In this document: one piece after another, positions 18,476-26,084 of the stretch
How positions within the stretch are numbered: position 1 is the first letter of the stretch
Layout: the number at the start of each line of letters is the position of its first letter
DNA from: Sulfitobacter sp. F26169L
GTDB lineage: Bacteria; Pseudomonadota; Alphaproteobacteria; Rhodobacterales; Rhodobacteraceae
Assembly: GCF_026410285.1 (NCBI RefSeq)
Contig: NZ_JAPMLP010000005.1
Span: 186,001 to 250,000 of the forward strand
Length of the DNA stretch: 64,000 nucleotides
Reading direction: 5' to 3'
Translations under genes and position numbers: made by a program
The notes under the pieces: model-generated
What the model was told of the DNA's origin: nothing
The model's input: only the letters and a program-made list of their open reading frames with translations
The model's database searches: none

Positions 18476-19242
18476 GTATCGACTGGTCCCCGCTGCGCGA
18501 TGAGCTTGCCCGATGGCGCAGCACCAATCTGACCCTGCCGATATGGTGGCGCGACGATGATGCGGTCGCAGATACGCCCGCGCTTGAACGGTTGGTCGCG
18601 CTGGCGGACGGGCTGGACCTGTCTGTCCATATCGCCGTGATCCCCAATCTTGTCACGCCAACGCTGGCACCAATGGTCGCTGCGCAATCATGCCTTATTC
18701 CGGTTGTGCACGGGTGGCGCCACATCAGCCACGCCCCTGAAGGGGCCAAAAAGGCCGAATTTGGCCACCCCCGTGTGCAAGCAGGCGATGAATTAAAGCG
18801 TGGAAGGGAAACGCTCGCCCGATATTTTGGCAAGAGGCTGGTCAATCTGTTCGTTCCACCGTGGAACCGGATTGATCCGCCTTTCCTGCCCGTCCTCGCA
18901 AAACACGGCTACGCAGGCGTTTCCACCTACGGGCCGCGCACCGCGGTTTATCCCGCCTCTGGCTTGATGCAGATTAACACCCACATCGATCCGATATTCT
19001 GGCGCGGTCATCGCGGATTGGTCGATCCGGAGATCCTGATCGACGGGATCGTCACCACCCTTCAAGACCGCCGCGCGGGTCACATCGACGCGTCAGAGCC
19101 GCTGGGCCTGCTGACCCATCATCTGGTGCATACAGAGGAAGTCTGGAATTTCACACGCGATCTATTGGACGTATTGCTTGAAGGTGGTGCGCTGCCTGCC
19201 GATATTGCCTGCCTGTTGGCTAACGCACGCGCCACCGCCTGA
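18472..19242 (+). CDS. Polysaccharide-deacetylase-like protein
   Basis: A 256-residue protein with a compact NodB-like layout: WWRDDDAVADTPALERL near residue 23 supplies the catalytic acid pair, VVHGWRHISH near residue 80 the metal histidines, and LFVPPWNRIDPPFLPVL the conserved PPW/RxP loop. There is no signal peptide, so it should act in the cytoplasm, perhaps on a lipid-linked or nucleotide-linked amino sugar. It is the last gene of the glycan operon and overlaps the preceding gene by four bases. Catalytic competence is not certain from sequence. Confidence 0.82.
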   Translation: MSIDWSPLRDELARWRSTNLTLPIWWRDDDAVADTPALERLVALADGLDLSVHIAVIPNLVTPTLAPMVAAQSCLIPVVHGWRHISHAPEGAKKAEFGHPRVQAGDELKRGRETLARYFGKRLVNLFVPPWNRIDPPFLPVLAKHGYAGVSTYGPRTAVYPASGLMQINTHIDPIFWRGHRGLVDPEILIDGIVTTLQDRRAGHIDASEPLGLLTHHLVHTEEVWNFTRDLLDVLLEGGALPADIACLLANARATA

Positions 19243-19284
19243 GCGGGCTTCGTCTTACAGCCGTGTCAGCGCAACGCCCAAAGC

Positions 19285-19479
19285 TTATCCACCGGACGTG
19301 GCGCCCGTGATCTTGCGCGCAATTAGATAGGACACCGGCAGCCCCAGCACTGCGCCAACCCCCGCAGCGACCAAAATCGCGGGAACCGAGACATATCCCA
19401 TCACCAAAACAGCAATCACACCCGTACCGGCAAGCGATGTGGCGATGATAGAATAAAGAATGGCGGCAAGACGCAACAT
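19285..19479 (-). CDS. Small two-helix membrane protein
   Basis: The ATG at 19479 (MLRLAAILYSIIATSLAG) is preceded by AGAGGAAA and gives 64 residues, almost all in two predicted membrane helices, ending LIARKITGATSGG. It is similar along its length to the 76-residue protein at 20094-20324 (shared IYS/LYSII start, GY-S turn and LPV-Y motif). Databases sometimes carry this roseobacter family under an unsuitable 'CTP synthetase' name; nothing here supports that activity. An FNR-like site lies 64 bases upstream. Confidence 0.72.
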   Translation of the reverse strand: MLRLAAILYSIIATSLAGTGVIAVLVMGYVSVPAILVAAGVGAVLGLPVSYLIARKITGATSGG

Positions 19480-19542
19480 GGCGGTTTCCTCTGTTATCAA
19501 CTGTGTTGCCGTATGATATCACAGGAACGGGGTCTGACTACT

Positions 19543-19556
19543 TTGATTGAGGTCAA
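19543..19556. promoter_or_regulatory. FNR/Dnr-like binding site before small membrane-protein gene
   Basis: TTGATTGAGGTCAA differs from the TTGAT-N4-ATCAA consensus at one position. Read toward the gene at 19479, a TATCAT hexamer begins about 32 bases from the centre of the box. That puts the box near -42, the place expected for activation by FNR-type regulators. Confidence 0.6.
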
Positions 19557-19572
19557 TCTGACTGCGCCTTTA

Positions 19573-20070
19573 TCAGCGTTTTTTGACGAACTCGGTCAGG
19601 ATCACAATTCGCTGACCTTCAACCCGCCCCTCGATCTGCCCGGCGTTATCGGGAACCAGTGATATCCGATGGACGGCCGTGCCCCGCTTGGCGGTAAATC
19701 CCGCACCTTTTACGTTGAGGTCTTTGATCAATACAACCGTATCGCCTGTGGCAAGGGGAACGCCGTTGCTGTCCTTGTGGTCCGTCTGCTCTGCCACATT
19801 ATCCGCCCACGACTGTGTGTCCTCATCAAGATACAACTGCTCCAGCAGGTCACGCGACCAGTCTGTATCAAGACGCCTAAGCGTGCGCGCCGCAAACACC
19901 TGCACCGCGGGGTCTTCGGACCACATGGTCGAAGCGAGAGGGCGGAAATGATCCGCTGGCGTCTGCGCATCTGCACATGCGGCGCAAACAGAAATAGAGG
20001 CATCCGCAGAGCCACCCGAAACGGCGATATCAAAAAGCGGTGCGTCATTGGTGCAAAGGGGGCAGGTCAT
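19573..20070 (-). CDS. phnA: PhnA/YjdM family protein
   Basis: A 165-residue protein with an N-terminal zinc ribbon (CPLCTNDAPL and CAACADA, residues 3-35). The C-terminal PhnA domain reads DSNGVPLATGDTVVLIKDL and VKGAGFTAKRGTAVHRI, ending VILTEFVKKR. The family is named from the E. coli phosphonate region, but YjdM is not a phosphonoacetate hydrolase and its role is unsettled. It lies between two related small membrane-protein genes on the same strand. It ends close to the FNR-like site of the downstream gene. Confidence 0.88.
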   Translation of the reverse strand: MTCPLCTNDAPLFDIAVSGGSADASISVCAACADAQTPADHFRPLASTMWSEDPAVQVFAARTLRRLDTDWSRDLLEQLYLDEDTQSWADNVAEQTDHKDSNGVPLATGDTVVLIKDLNVKGAGFTAKRGTAVHRISLVPDNAGQIEGRVEGQRIVILTEFVKKR

Positions 20071-20093
20071 CGGGGCCTCACGCGGTTAGAGTT

Positions 20094-20324
20094 TTAGCGG
20101 ATATACCACCGATCCTCACGCGCTGCATGCCCTTTGTCAGGCTCCGACCAATCCATTCGCTTCAACACGGCGTAAGTAACGGGAAGAGCAACAATGCCCC
20201 CGATGATCAGGGCGGTGATTATGCTGGTCCACGAGAAATAGCCCGCGAGGATGATGGCGACCGCGAGGAAGCCGGAAATGGTAGAGAAGACGACGGAGTA
20301 GATAGCGAAGGCGAAGTGGTACAT
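20094..20324 (-). CDS. Small two-helix membrane protein (paralogue of 19285-19479)
   Basis: A 76-residue protein (MYHFAFAIYSVVFSTISG...) with two hydrophobic helices and a hydrophilic tail WSEPDKGHAAREDRWYIR. It aligns with the protein at 19285-19479 through both helices, pointing to an old duplication now split by phnA. It precedes phnA by 23 bases on the same strand. No function is known to me. Confidence 0.7.
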   Translation of the reverse strand: MYHFAFAIYSVVFSTISGFLAVAIILAGYFSWTSIITALIIGGIVALPVTYAVLKRMDWSEPDKGHAAREDRWYIR

Positions 20325-20414
20325 GGGGGGCCTCTTTGGTTTGTATCAAAGATAGGCATTTTTTGAGCAGTCTTCAATTAGGAATGCCGCGCACGAACCG
20401 AGGGGTGGGTGTGA

Positions 20415-20446
20415 AGCGCCCGCCCCGTGGGGGCGGTTCGGGCGCT
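20415..20446. repeat. Bulged GC hairpin
   Basis: AGCGC...GCGCT closes an inner stem CCGCCCC-GTG-GGGGCGG with a small bulge (TTCGG) on the right arm. It directly abuts a second hairpin. It may be a REP-type palindrome or the terminator of upstream material; it lies at the left border of the A+T-rich accessory gene. Confidence 0.5.
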
Positions 20447-20465
20447 GCCAAATTGGAAATTTGGC
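20447..20465. repeat. Second hairpin of the left-border pair
   Basis: GCCAAATT-GGA-AATTTGGC is a perfect 8-bp inverted repeat with a three-base loop, one base after the preceding hairpin. The two form a tandem hairpin unit. Confidence 0.55.
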
Positions 20466-20643
20466 TATTAGAAATTACAAATTGCGACACGTGCACTTGA
20501 AAGACAAAACGTGAACACATATTTAAAGACCTCACATATCGGGATCAGAAAATTAACCTGATCTGCGACAACCTTTGGAATGGAAGAAATTTGAATAAAT
20601 CGAATAAAAACAACTGGAACTAAATCTGACAATTGTCACCGAA

Positions 20644-21498
20644 GTGGAAAACAACGGTGTAGGGATGGGCGTTCTCAGCAATGGTGCTCCCTACCTAACT
20701 GGTCGTGGCCTAGCCAGGCTTTGCGGAATCAGCAATGCCAACACAGTAGCTATAGCGGACGACTGGCAAGTTGAACCAATCAAACTTCGTATCGCTAAGA
20801 TCAAAGAAATAATCCGCGAGGGGCAAGGCGACGATACGCAAGCGTTTATAGGTGTTAATAGAAGCGGAAGCATTCATCATGCTTTTCCTGAGCAAGTGGT
20901 GATGGCAGTCCTTGAATACTACGCGCTAGACTCGCCAAAATTAAATGATCATGCTCGGAAAGCTTATAGAACATTAGCACGCAAAGGTTTTACTGACTTC
21001 GTTTATGAGAGCGTTGGTATTCCACGAAATGCTACAGCAAAAGACTTAGCAACAGCACAGTATATGGATCGTGTCGGATTATTCACCAATTCTGTTCCTG
21101 ACGGCTATTTCTCAATTTTCAAAGAGATTTCCGAAATGTTTGCTTCGCTTGTATCCCATGGAATAATAATAGACTCCTCTTTTGTCCCTGATATCAGCGT
21201 AGGAATCACTTGGGCGAAATATTGGGAAGATGAAAATTTAGAGTCTGTCTATGGTATGCGCCAAAGTTTTCAGAGCAGCTACCCAAGTTATTACCCACAA
21301 TCGGCAGCAGGGAAACTCGATGCTAATTGCTACCCTGATGACGCCTTGGCTGAATTCAGAAAGTGGCTCAAACAAGAATACTACACAGATAAGTTGCAGC
21401 CCTATTTAAAAGGCAAAATACGGTCTGGAAGCATCGATCAAATGGCGGCACTGCAAATTATCGATGGGCTAAAACCTGCCCAAATTGCAAAGTCATGA
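20644..21498 (+). CDS. Putative BstA-like / phage-antirepressor-like protein
   Basis: A 284-residue protein in A+T-rich DNA, starting at GTG 20644 (an in-frame ATG at 20665 is possible). Residues 15-40 (PYLTGRGLARLCGISNANTV) look like a KilA-N or antirepressor-type DNA-binding start. Then comes FPEQVVMAVLEYYALDSPK and ARKAYRTLARKGFTDFVYE. The C-terminal half has PDGYFSIFKEISEMF, VPDISVGITWAKYW and YPDDALAEFRKWLK, which from memory recall the BstA abortive-infection family encoded by some prophages. No other phage genes are nearby. Base composition differs from the flanks and hairpin pairs lie on both sides, suggesting acquisition by transfer. Function is a hypothesis only. Confidence 0.55.
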   Translation: MENNGVGMGVLSNGAPYLTGRGLARLCGISNANTVAIADDWQVEPIKLRIAKIKEIIREGQGDDTQAFIGVNRSGSIHHAFPEQVVMAVLEYYALDSPKLNDHARKAYRTLARKGFTDFVYESVGIPRNATAKDLATAQYMDRVGLFTNSVPDGYFSIFKEISEMFASLVSHGIIIDSSFVPDISVGITWAKYWEDENLESVYGMRQSFQSSYPSYYPQSAAGKLDANCYPDDALAEFRKWLKQEYYTDKLQPYLKGKIRSGSIDQMAALQIIDGLKPAQIAKS

Positions 21499-21650
21499 GT
21501 TTTCGGCCACCAAGAACTTTTGGTGGCCAACACAATGGCGATAGTTGACTCCCCACCTTCACCCAGCGGGAACGCGCATTGCTTTGCAATACGATGCCTC
21601 CCAGCGCCGCTCAAAACGGCCACCCCCGGGGCTCCGCCCGTTCGCCCTTC

Positions 21651-21671
21651 AAACGCTCCACTGGAGCGTTT
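21651..21671. terminator. Perfect 10-bp hairpin after lepA
   Basis: AAACGCTCCA and TGGAGCGTTT form a perfect 10-bp inverted repeat around a single base. It lies about 25 bases beyond the lepA stop. It can end both lepA (minus) and the accessory gene (plus), and together with the next hairpin it forms the right-border pair. Confidence 0.55.
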
Positions 21672-21672
21672 G

Positions 21673-21687
21673 CCAAGCTGCGCTTGG
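21673..21687. repeat. Hairpin CCAAGC-TGC-GCTTGG
   Basis: A perfect 6-bp stem with a three-base loop, one base from the preceding hairpin and eight bases beyond the lepA stop codon. The pair mirrors the tandem hairpins at 20415-20465 in arrangement, though not in sequence. Confidence 0.5.
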
Positions 21688-21695
21688 ATCAAGGC

Positions 21696-23495
21696 TCACC
21701 CATCCATCTTCAACGCTGAAATAAACGCTTCCTGCGGGATATTCACGCTCCCGAACTGGCGCATCTTCTTTTTACCCGCCTTCTGCTTGTCCAGCAGCTT
21801 GCGTTTGCGTGACGCATCGCCGCCATAACATTTGGCGGTCACGTCTTTGCGCATGGCTGAGAGGGTCTCGCGGGCGATGACTTTACCGCCAATGGCCGCC
21901 TGAATCGGGATTTTGAACATGTGGCGGGGGATCAGGTCTTTGAGCTTTTCCACCATCGCGCGGCCGCGCATCTCGGCGCGGTCACGGTGGACCATTGTTG
22001 ACAGGGCATCGACAGGCTCGTCGTTGACAAGAATGCTCATCTTCACCAGCGCATCCGTGCGGTAGCCGATCATCTGGTAGTCGAACGATGCATACCCTTT
22101 GGTAACACTTTTCAGCCTATCATAAAAATCGAACACAACTTCATTCAGGGGAAGGTCATACACAACCATCGCGCGCGATCCGGCGTAGGTGAGGTCTTGT
22201 TGAATGCCGCGGCGGTCCTGGCACAGCTTGAGCACGTCACCAAGGTATTCGTCAGGCACAAGGATCGTCGCCTTGATCCGCGGTTCCTCGATGTGGTCCA
22301 CAAAAGTCAGATCGGGCATGTCGGCAGGGTTGTGCAACTGTTGCACTTCCCCGTCCCTCATGTGGATATCATAAATCACCGACGGCGCGGTGGTGATCAG
22401 GTCGATGTCGTACTCCCGCTCGATCCGGTCGCGGATCACTTCAAGGTGCAAAAGCCCTAGAAACCCGCAGCGGAAACCAAAGCCCAGCGCGGCAGATGTT
22501 TCCATTTCATAGCTGAAGGAGGCATCATTCAGCGCCAGCTTCTCAATGCTGTCGCGCAGGTCTTCGAACTGGGCTGCGTCCACAGGGAACAGGCCACAGA
22601 ACACCACGGGCTGCGATGGCTTGAAGCCAGGCAATGCCTGCGCGCAGGGCTTTTTCTCATGCGTGATCGTGTCACCCACCCGCGTATCGCGCACCTGTTT
22701 GATGGATGCGGTGAGAAAACCGATCTCGCCGGGGCCGAGCACGTCGATCTCTGTCATCGCGGGGCGGAACACACCGATCCGGTCTACATGGTGAACCGAA
22801 CCGTTTTGCATCATGGTGATCTTGTCGCCCTTTTTGAGCTGACCATCCATAATACGGACAAGAACGATTACGCCCAGATAGCTGTCGTACCACGAATCCA
22901 CCAACATCGCTTTCAGCGGTGCATCAAGCGTACCTTTCGGTGCTGGCAACCGGTGTACAACAGCCTCAAGTGTTTCGATAATGCCTTCGCCAGTTTTGGC
23001 AGACACGCGGATCGCGCCCGAAGCATCAATGCCGATCACATCTTCGATCTGTTCGGCCACACGATCACAGTCAGTCGCAGGCAGGTCGATCTTGTTCAGG
23101 ACCGGAACAATCTCGTGATCCGCATCAAGCGCGTGATAGACGTTGGCAAGCGTCTGCGCCTCGACACCCTGTGTCGAATCAACCACCAGCAACGATCCCT
23201 CAACCGCGCGCATGGAGCGGGAAACCTCATATGCGAAATCGACGTGACCGGGAGTGTCTATCAGGTTGAGAACATAGTCTTCGCCGTTCAGCGCGGTGTA
23301 GTTGATCCGCACGGTCTGGGCCTTGATCGTGATGCCCCGCTCCCGCTCGATGTCCATATTATCAAGCATCTGCGCCTTCATATCGCGCACAGCAACTGTG
23401 TTCGTCTCTTGGATGAGACGATCAGCGAGGGTGGATTTGCCATGGTCGATGTGGGCGACGATGGAGAAATTGCGGATGTGTGAAAGTGGTGTCAT
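21696..23495 (-). CDS. lepA: Elongation factor 4 (LepA) GTPase
   Basis: Start taken at the ATG at 23495 ([19 protein letters not shown]), giving 599 residues, the normal LepA length; upstream in-frame codons to 23582 are not conserved. GTPase motifs are AHIDHGKST (G1), DTPGHVDF (G3) and NKIDLP (G4). The LepA-specific C-terminal domain ends in the lysine-rich [19 protein letters not shown] and [11 protein letters not shown]. LepA acts on the ribosome, back-translocating or remodelling stalled complexes. Composition is host-like, so it is a core gene sitting between two accessory genes. Confidence 0.98.
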   Translation of the reverse strand: MTPLSHIRNFSIVAHIDHGKSTLADRLIQETNTVAVRDMKAQMLDNMDIERERGITIKAQTVRINYTALNGEDYVLNLIDTPGHVDFAYEVSRSMRAVEGSLLVVDSTQGVEAQTLANVYHALDADHEIVPVLNKIDLPATDCDRVAEQIEDVIGIDASGAIRVSAKTGEGIIETLEAVVHRLPAPKGTLDAPLKAMLVDSWYDSYLGVIVLVRIMDGQLKKGDKITMMQNGSVHHVDRIGVFRPAMTEIDVLGPGEIGFLTASIKQVRDTRVGDTITHEKKPCAQALPGFKPSQPVVFCGLFPVDAAQFEDLRDSIEKLALNDASFSYEMETSAALGFGFRCGFLGLLHLEVIRDRIEREYDIDLITTAPSVIYDIHMRDGEVQQLHNPADMPDLTFVDHIEEPRIKATILVPDEYLGDVLKLCQDRRGIQQDLTYAGSRAMVVYDLPLNEVVFDFYDRLKSVTKGYASFDYQMIGYRTDALVKMSILVNDEPVDALSTMVHRDRAEMRGRAMVEKLKDLIPRHMFKIPIQAAIGGKVIARETLSAMRKDVTAKCYGGDASRKRKLLDKQKAGKKKMRQFGSVNIPQEAFISALKMDG

Positions 23496-23531
23496 GTATT
23501 GGATATGATGCGGATTTGAGGGGCGGTCAAG

Positions 23532-24770
23532 GTGGATGATGTCGCGGGGCCGGAAGGGATGAGCGGAGTTGATTTTCCGCAATACGATTCCCAGTTCATT
23601 GAGGATCTACCACTTAATGAGGCGGCAATTGTAGTCTTGAGAAAAGCCCTTCGAGCTTTTGGCTTAATGGGACTCAGAAAGATGCGGGGCAGAGAAAGTA
23701 CCGAAGCTGGAACGACCGAAGCTTTAGCATACCTTCGACTCTTCCATGCACTTTCGACGGACGTTGAATCGGCTCAACTCGCGGATGCTCTGAACGGTTT
23801 TAACGATGTTACAGCTAAGAGCGAGAAATTGAGATTGGCGAGCCTATCGAGCCAAGTGGAAATTCGCTCATGGTTGTGCCTTTCTTTCATTCTGAGGCAG
23901 TTGACTGCTTGGGCTGTCAAGGAAGGAAGTAGGAAATCAGTTGACAGTGATGCGCACTTACAGAGTGCCGCAGATAGGATGTATGACCTATCTGGAAACA
24001 ATTCTTTTGGTTTCTATTTACGTTACGGGCGTGACGAAACTGTCATTTTTGTTCCACCTGTTGATAGGTTTCTAACTACACCTTTGTGGGCAGATGAAGG
24101 CTCTGTACCAAATGAGCCAAACAAATGGTTGCTGCATAACCAGCCGAAAAATCTCGCGTTGATAGAGGACCTCTCTGAGAACGGATTGATTTGGGGGTTT
24201 TGGAAAAACTGGTACCAGAGCATGATGGACGGAAGGCTATCAGACCAAGAATTTCAAAGCGCCGTCGTGAAAATACCCAATGATGTTTGGCTATCTGGAG
24301 CACAAGCGGTTGCAGAAGAGATCGAAAAGATCAAAGCACGGCGCGCGCTTGAAGCGGAGATTGCGGCTCTCAAAGAGCAGCTAAGGCAAACCCAAGTTGT
24401 AAAGCGACCATATCACCGCCTGCACAACAATCCGCCCGAAGCGATTGAGAGCCATCAGCAACTAAAAAATGAAATTACGCGCATTTGGGAGCTACTGGAG
24501 GATGCTGAAACAGAGGTTGGCAAGGCTTCGCCTTCGCCTTCTGCGTTACGTGTTATTGCCGATACTCTTTGGGAAATATCTGTTCGCATCGGTCAGTACT
24601 GCGCAGCATTGGCCGATATCGCGCTTAAAAAATCTGCTGAAGTTATTGGTGAAATTGGGACGAAGGCGGCTATTGGTGTGCTTGTTACCACCACGGCGGC
24701 GCAGAACGAGGGTGTTAAGGCGGTGGCGCATGCGATTTGGGATTTTGTGAAAATGCTTCCTGCTGGATGA
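23532..24770 (+). CDS. Hypothetical protein with coiled coil and NPPE motif
   Basis: A 412-residue protein of unknown function, divergent from lepA, with base composition richer in A+T than its neighbours. The start is uncertain: GTG at 23532 has a GAGGGG upstream, while an ATG at 23559 is also in frame. Residues 30-230 look globular. A coiled coil follows near 265-295 ([23 protein letters not shown]), then [13 protein letters not shown], a short motif I have seen in many alphaproteobacterial accessory proteins. The C-terminus has a mildly hydrophobic helical stretch ([17 protein letters not shown]). No enzyme motif is recognised. A terminator follows at once. Confidence 0.6.
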   Translation: MDDVAGPEGMSGVDFPQYDSQFIEDLPLNEAAIVVLRKALRAFGLMGLRKMRGRESTEAGTTEALAYLRLFHALSTDVESAQLADALNGFNDVTAKSEKLRLASLSSQVEIRSWLCLSFILRQLTAWAVKEGSRKSVDSDAHLQSAADRMYDLSGNNSFGFYLRYGRDETVIFVPPVDRFLTTPLWADEGSVPNEPNKWLLHNQPKNLALIEDLSENGLIWGFWKNWYQSMMDGRLSDQEFQSAVVKIPNDVWLSGAQAVAEEIEKIKARRALEAEIAALKEQLRQTQVVKRPYHRLHNNPPEAIESHQQLKNEITRIWELLEDAETEVGKASPSPSALRVIADTLWEISVRIGQYCAALADIALKKSAEVIGEIGTKAAIGVLVTTTAAQNEGVKAVAHAIWDFVKMLPAG

Positions 24771-24798
24771 GGTGGGTTTCACCCACCCTATTTTGTTT
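24771..24798 (+). terminator. Rho-independent terminator
   Basis: GGTGGGT-TTC-ACCCACC followed by CTATTTTGTTT, starting directly after the stop codon of the 412-residue hypothetical protein. Confidence 0.75.
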
Positions 24799-25024
24799 CG
24801 TTGGTTGAAATGTCTTGCTGGATAAGGACGTCACCGACCGAGGGTGGGATGAAACCCTCCTGTGGGTGCGGTCCGTACGAAACACACGGAGCTTGGTTTT
24901 CGAACTGATGCCCTCACTCCCCATTTGCCCAAACGCCCGAATCTGTGCATACTGCGGAGCAGAGCAGATAACGTCGCATCAAATGGGGCAAACCCATACG
25001 CGACTTGAGACAAAGGCAAACGGT

Positions 25025-25384
25025 ATGAAAACCACGGTTTTGGCGCTGGCCGCGCTGACGGCACTTTCGGCTTGTGGCGGTGGCGCTACGAATTACACAA
25101 CGCGCGGCGCGTTTGCGCCGACGCAGTTATACGCGACAGGACCGCTTCAGCGTGCGTGCATGAAGATGGGCCGCAAGGGGGCGACATCCGTGCGCTGCGG
25201 CTGTGTTCAGGCGGTAGCCGACCAGCAATTGTCAGCCGCCGAACAGCGACGCGGTGTCAAAGCATTCAAGGACCCGCATAAAGTTCAGGTCTGGCGCCAA
25301 TCCGACAAAGCGTCTGACAATGCGTTCTGGGCGTCATGGAAAGCCTTTGGGCAAACCGCAACGCGGGTCTGTTCCACGCTGTAA
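25025..25384 (+). CDS. Small predicted lipoprotein
   Basis: Start placed at the ATG at 25025, which begins a lipoprotein signal MKTTVLALAALTALSAC with the lipidated cysteine at residue 17; total 119 residues. The mature part has four further cysteines (CMKMG, RCGCV and CSTL), possibly two disulfides, and no recognised domain. It is followed by a terminator at 25442-25469 and is convergent with the phosphatase gene at 25618. The 250 bases before it hold no other ORF of coding character. Confidence 0.75.
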   Translation: MKTTVLALAALTALSACGGGATNYTTRGAFAPTQLYATGPLQRACMKMGRKGATSVRCGCVQAVADQQLSAAEQRRGVKAFKDPHKVQVWRQSDKASDNAFWASWKAFGQTATRVCSTL

Positions 25385-25441
25385 TTGTGCCACGCAACAA
25401 CAATAAGCATGACCGATTTCTGGCGGTGAGAAGGCATTTAA

Positions 25442-25469
25442 CGCGGACAACATTATGTCCGCGGCTTTT
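25442..25469 (+). terminator. Rho-independent terminator
   Basis: CGCGGACA-ACATTA-TGTCCGCG, a perfect 8-bp stem, followed by GCTTTT. It lies about 58 bases after the small lipoprotein gene. Confidence 0.7.
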
Positions 25470-25617
25470 GGCCCGATGCGCTGCGCAGACCGTTCCACTT
25501 GAAACCAAAGCAAGACGCGAAATTGTCCGGTGAAGACGATTTCGCAGCGGATAAATTTTCATTCATTAGCGGATAACAGTCGCCGAAACATAGCGCGTTT
25601 TGCCGCGCCGGACGCTC

Positions 25618-26082
25618 TCACACCTGGGCTTGCGTTGGCGGGCCGAAACGGTCGTGCAGGCGCGCGACAATCTGGTCACGGGCGGCGCGGAATTGGGTCA
25701 GCTTTGCTTCGCGCCCCTCGCCCAGTCCGGTAGGGTCCAGAATGGGCCAGTACTCAACATCCAGATGGAAATAACGCGTCAGTTCCAGCGCGCGGCGTTG
25801 GGATGCGGGTGACAGTGCAATGACCAGATCGAACGAGCTGAGATCATCGCCCCAATCCTCCATTTCGTCAAAGCTGCGCGAGCGATGGCGGGACAGTTCC
25901 ACTCCCATTTCCTGACATACGGCAATGGAAAATCCGTCAATCTCAAGATCGTTTTTTACGCCTACCGACTGGACGTAAACATCCATGCCATAGAACATTT
26001 TCATCAATCCCTCGGCCATGGGCGAGCGGACGGCGTTGTGATCGCAACAAAACAGAACTGATTGTGGCAGCTGTTGCGTCAC
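25618..26082 (-). CDS. Low-molecular-weight phosphatase (arsenate-reductase/LMW-PTP fold)
   Basis: A 154-residue protein with GTG start at 26082, two bases after the UPF0262 stop. The P-loop is CDHNAVRS (C-x5-R-S), at residues 13-20, followed by PMAEGLMK, and a catalytic-acid candidate lies in ILDPTGLGEG. The fold is shared by tyrosine phosphatases and thioredoxin-linked arsenate reductases; no ars genes are nearby, so a protein phosphatase or housekeeping role is as likely. Its place after hisD and UPF0262 is, to my knowledge, common in Rhodobacterales. Confidence 0.85.
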   Translation of the reverse strand: MTQQLPQSVLFCCDHNAVRSPMAEGLMKMFYGMDVYVQSVGVKNDLEIDGFSIAVCQEMGVELSRHRSRSFDEMEDWGDDLSSFDLVIALSPASQRRALELTRYFHLDVEYWPILDPTGLGEGREAKLTQFRAARDQIVARLHDRFGPPTQAQV

Positions 26083-26084
26083 CC

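Larger units (their letters stand above)
20325..20643. other. Intergenic region with paired hairpins, no gene seen
   Basis: The left part carries two adjacent hairpins (20415-20446 and 20447-20465). The rest becomes A+T-rich up to the GTG start at 20644 and should contain the promoter of the accessory gene. No ORF with coding character was seen. Confidence 0.5.
21499..21695. other. Intergenic region downstream of lepA
   Basis: The gap between the convergent accessory gene and lepA has no ORF of coding character. Its lepA-proximal end carries two hairpins (21651-21671 and 21673-21687), annotated separately. Confidence 0.5.

Noticed and set aside
20380..24800. Prophage or integrative element around the BstA-like gene
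   Set aside because: No integrase, structural phage gene, tRNA target or direct-repeat ends were found; only two isolated accessory genes.
25618..26082. Arsenate resistance operon
   Set aside because: The phosphatase-fold protein resembles arsenate reductase, but no arsR, arsB or acr3 gene is nearby and the context is housekeeping.
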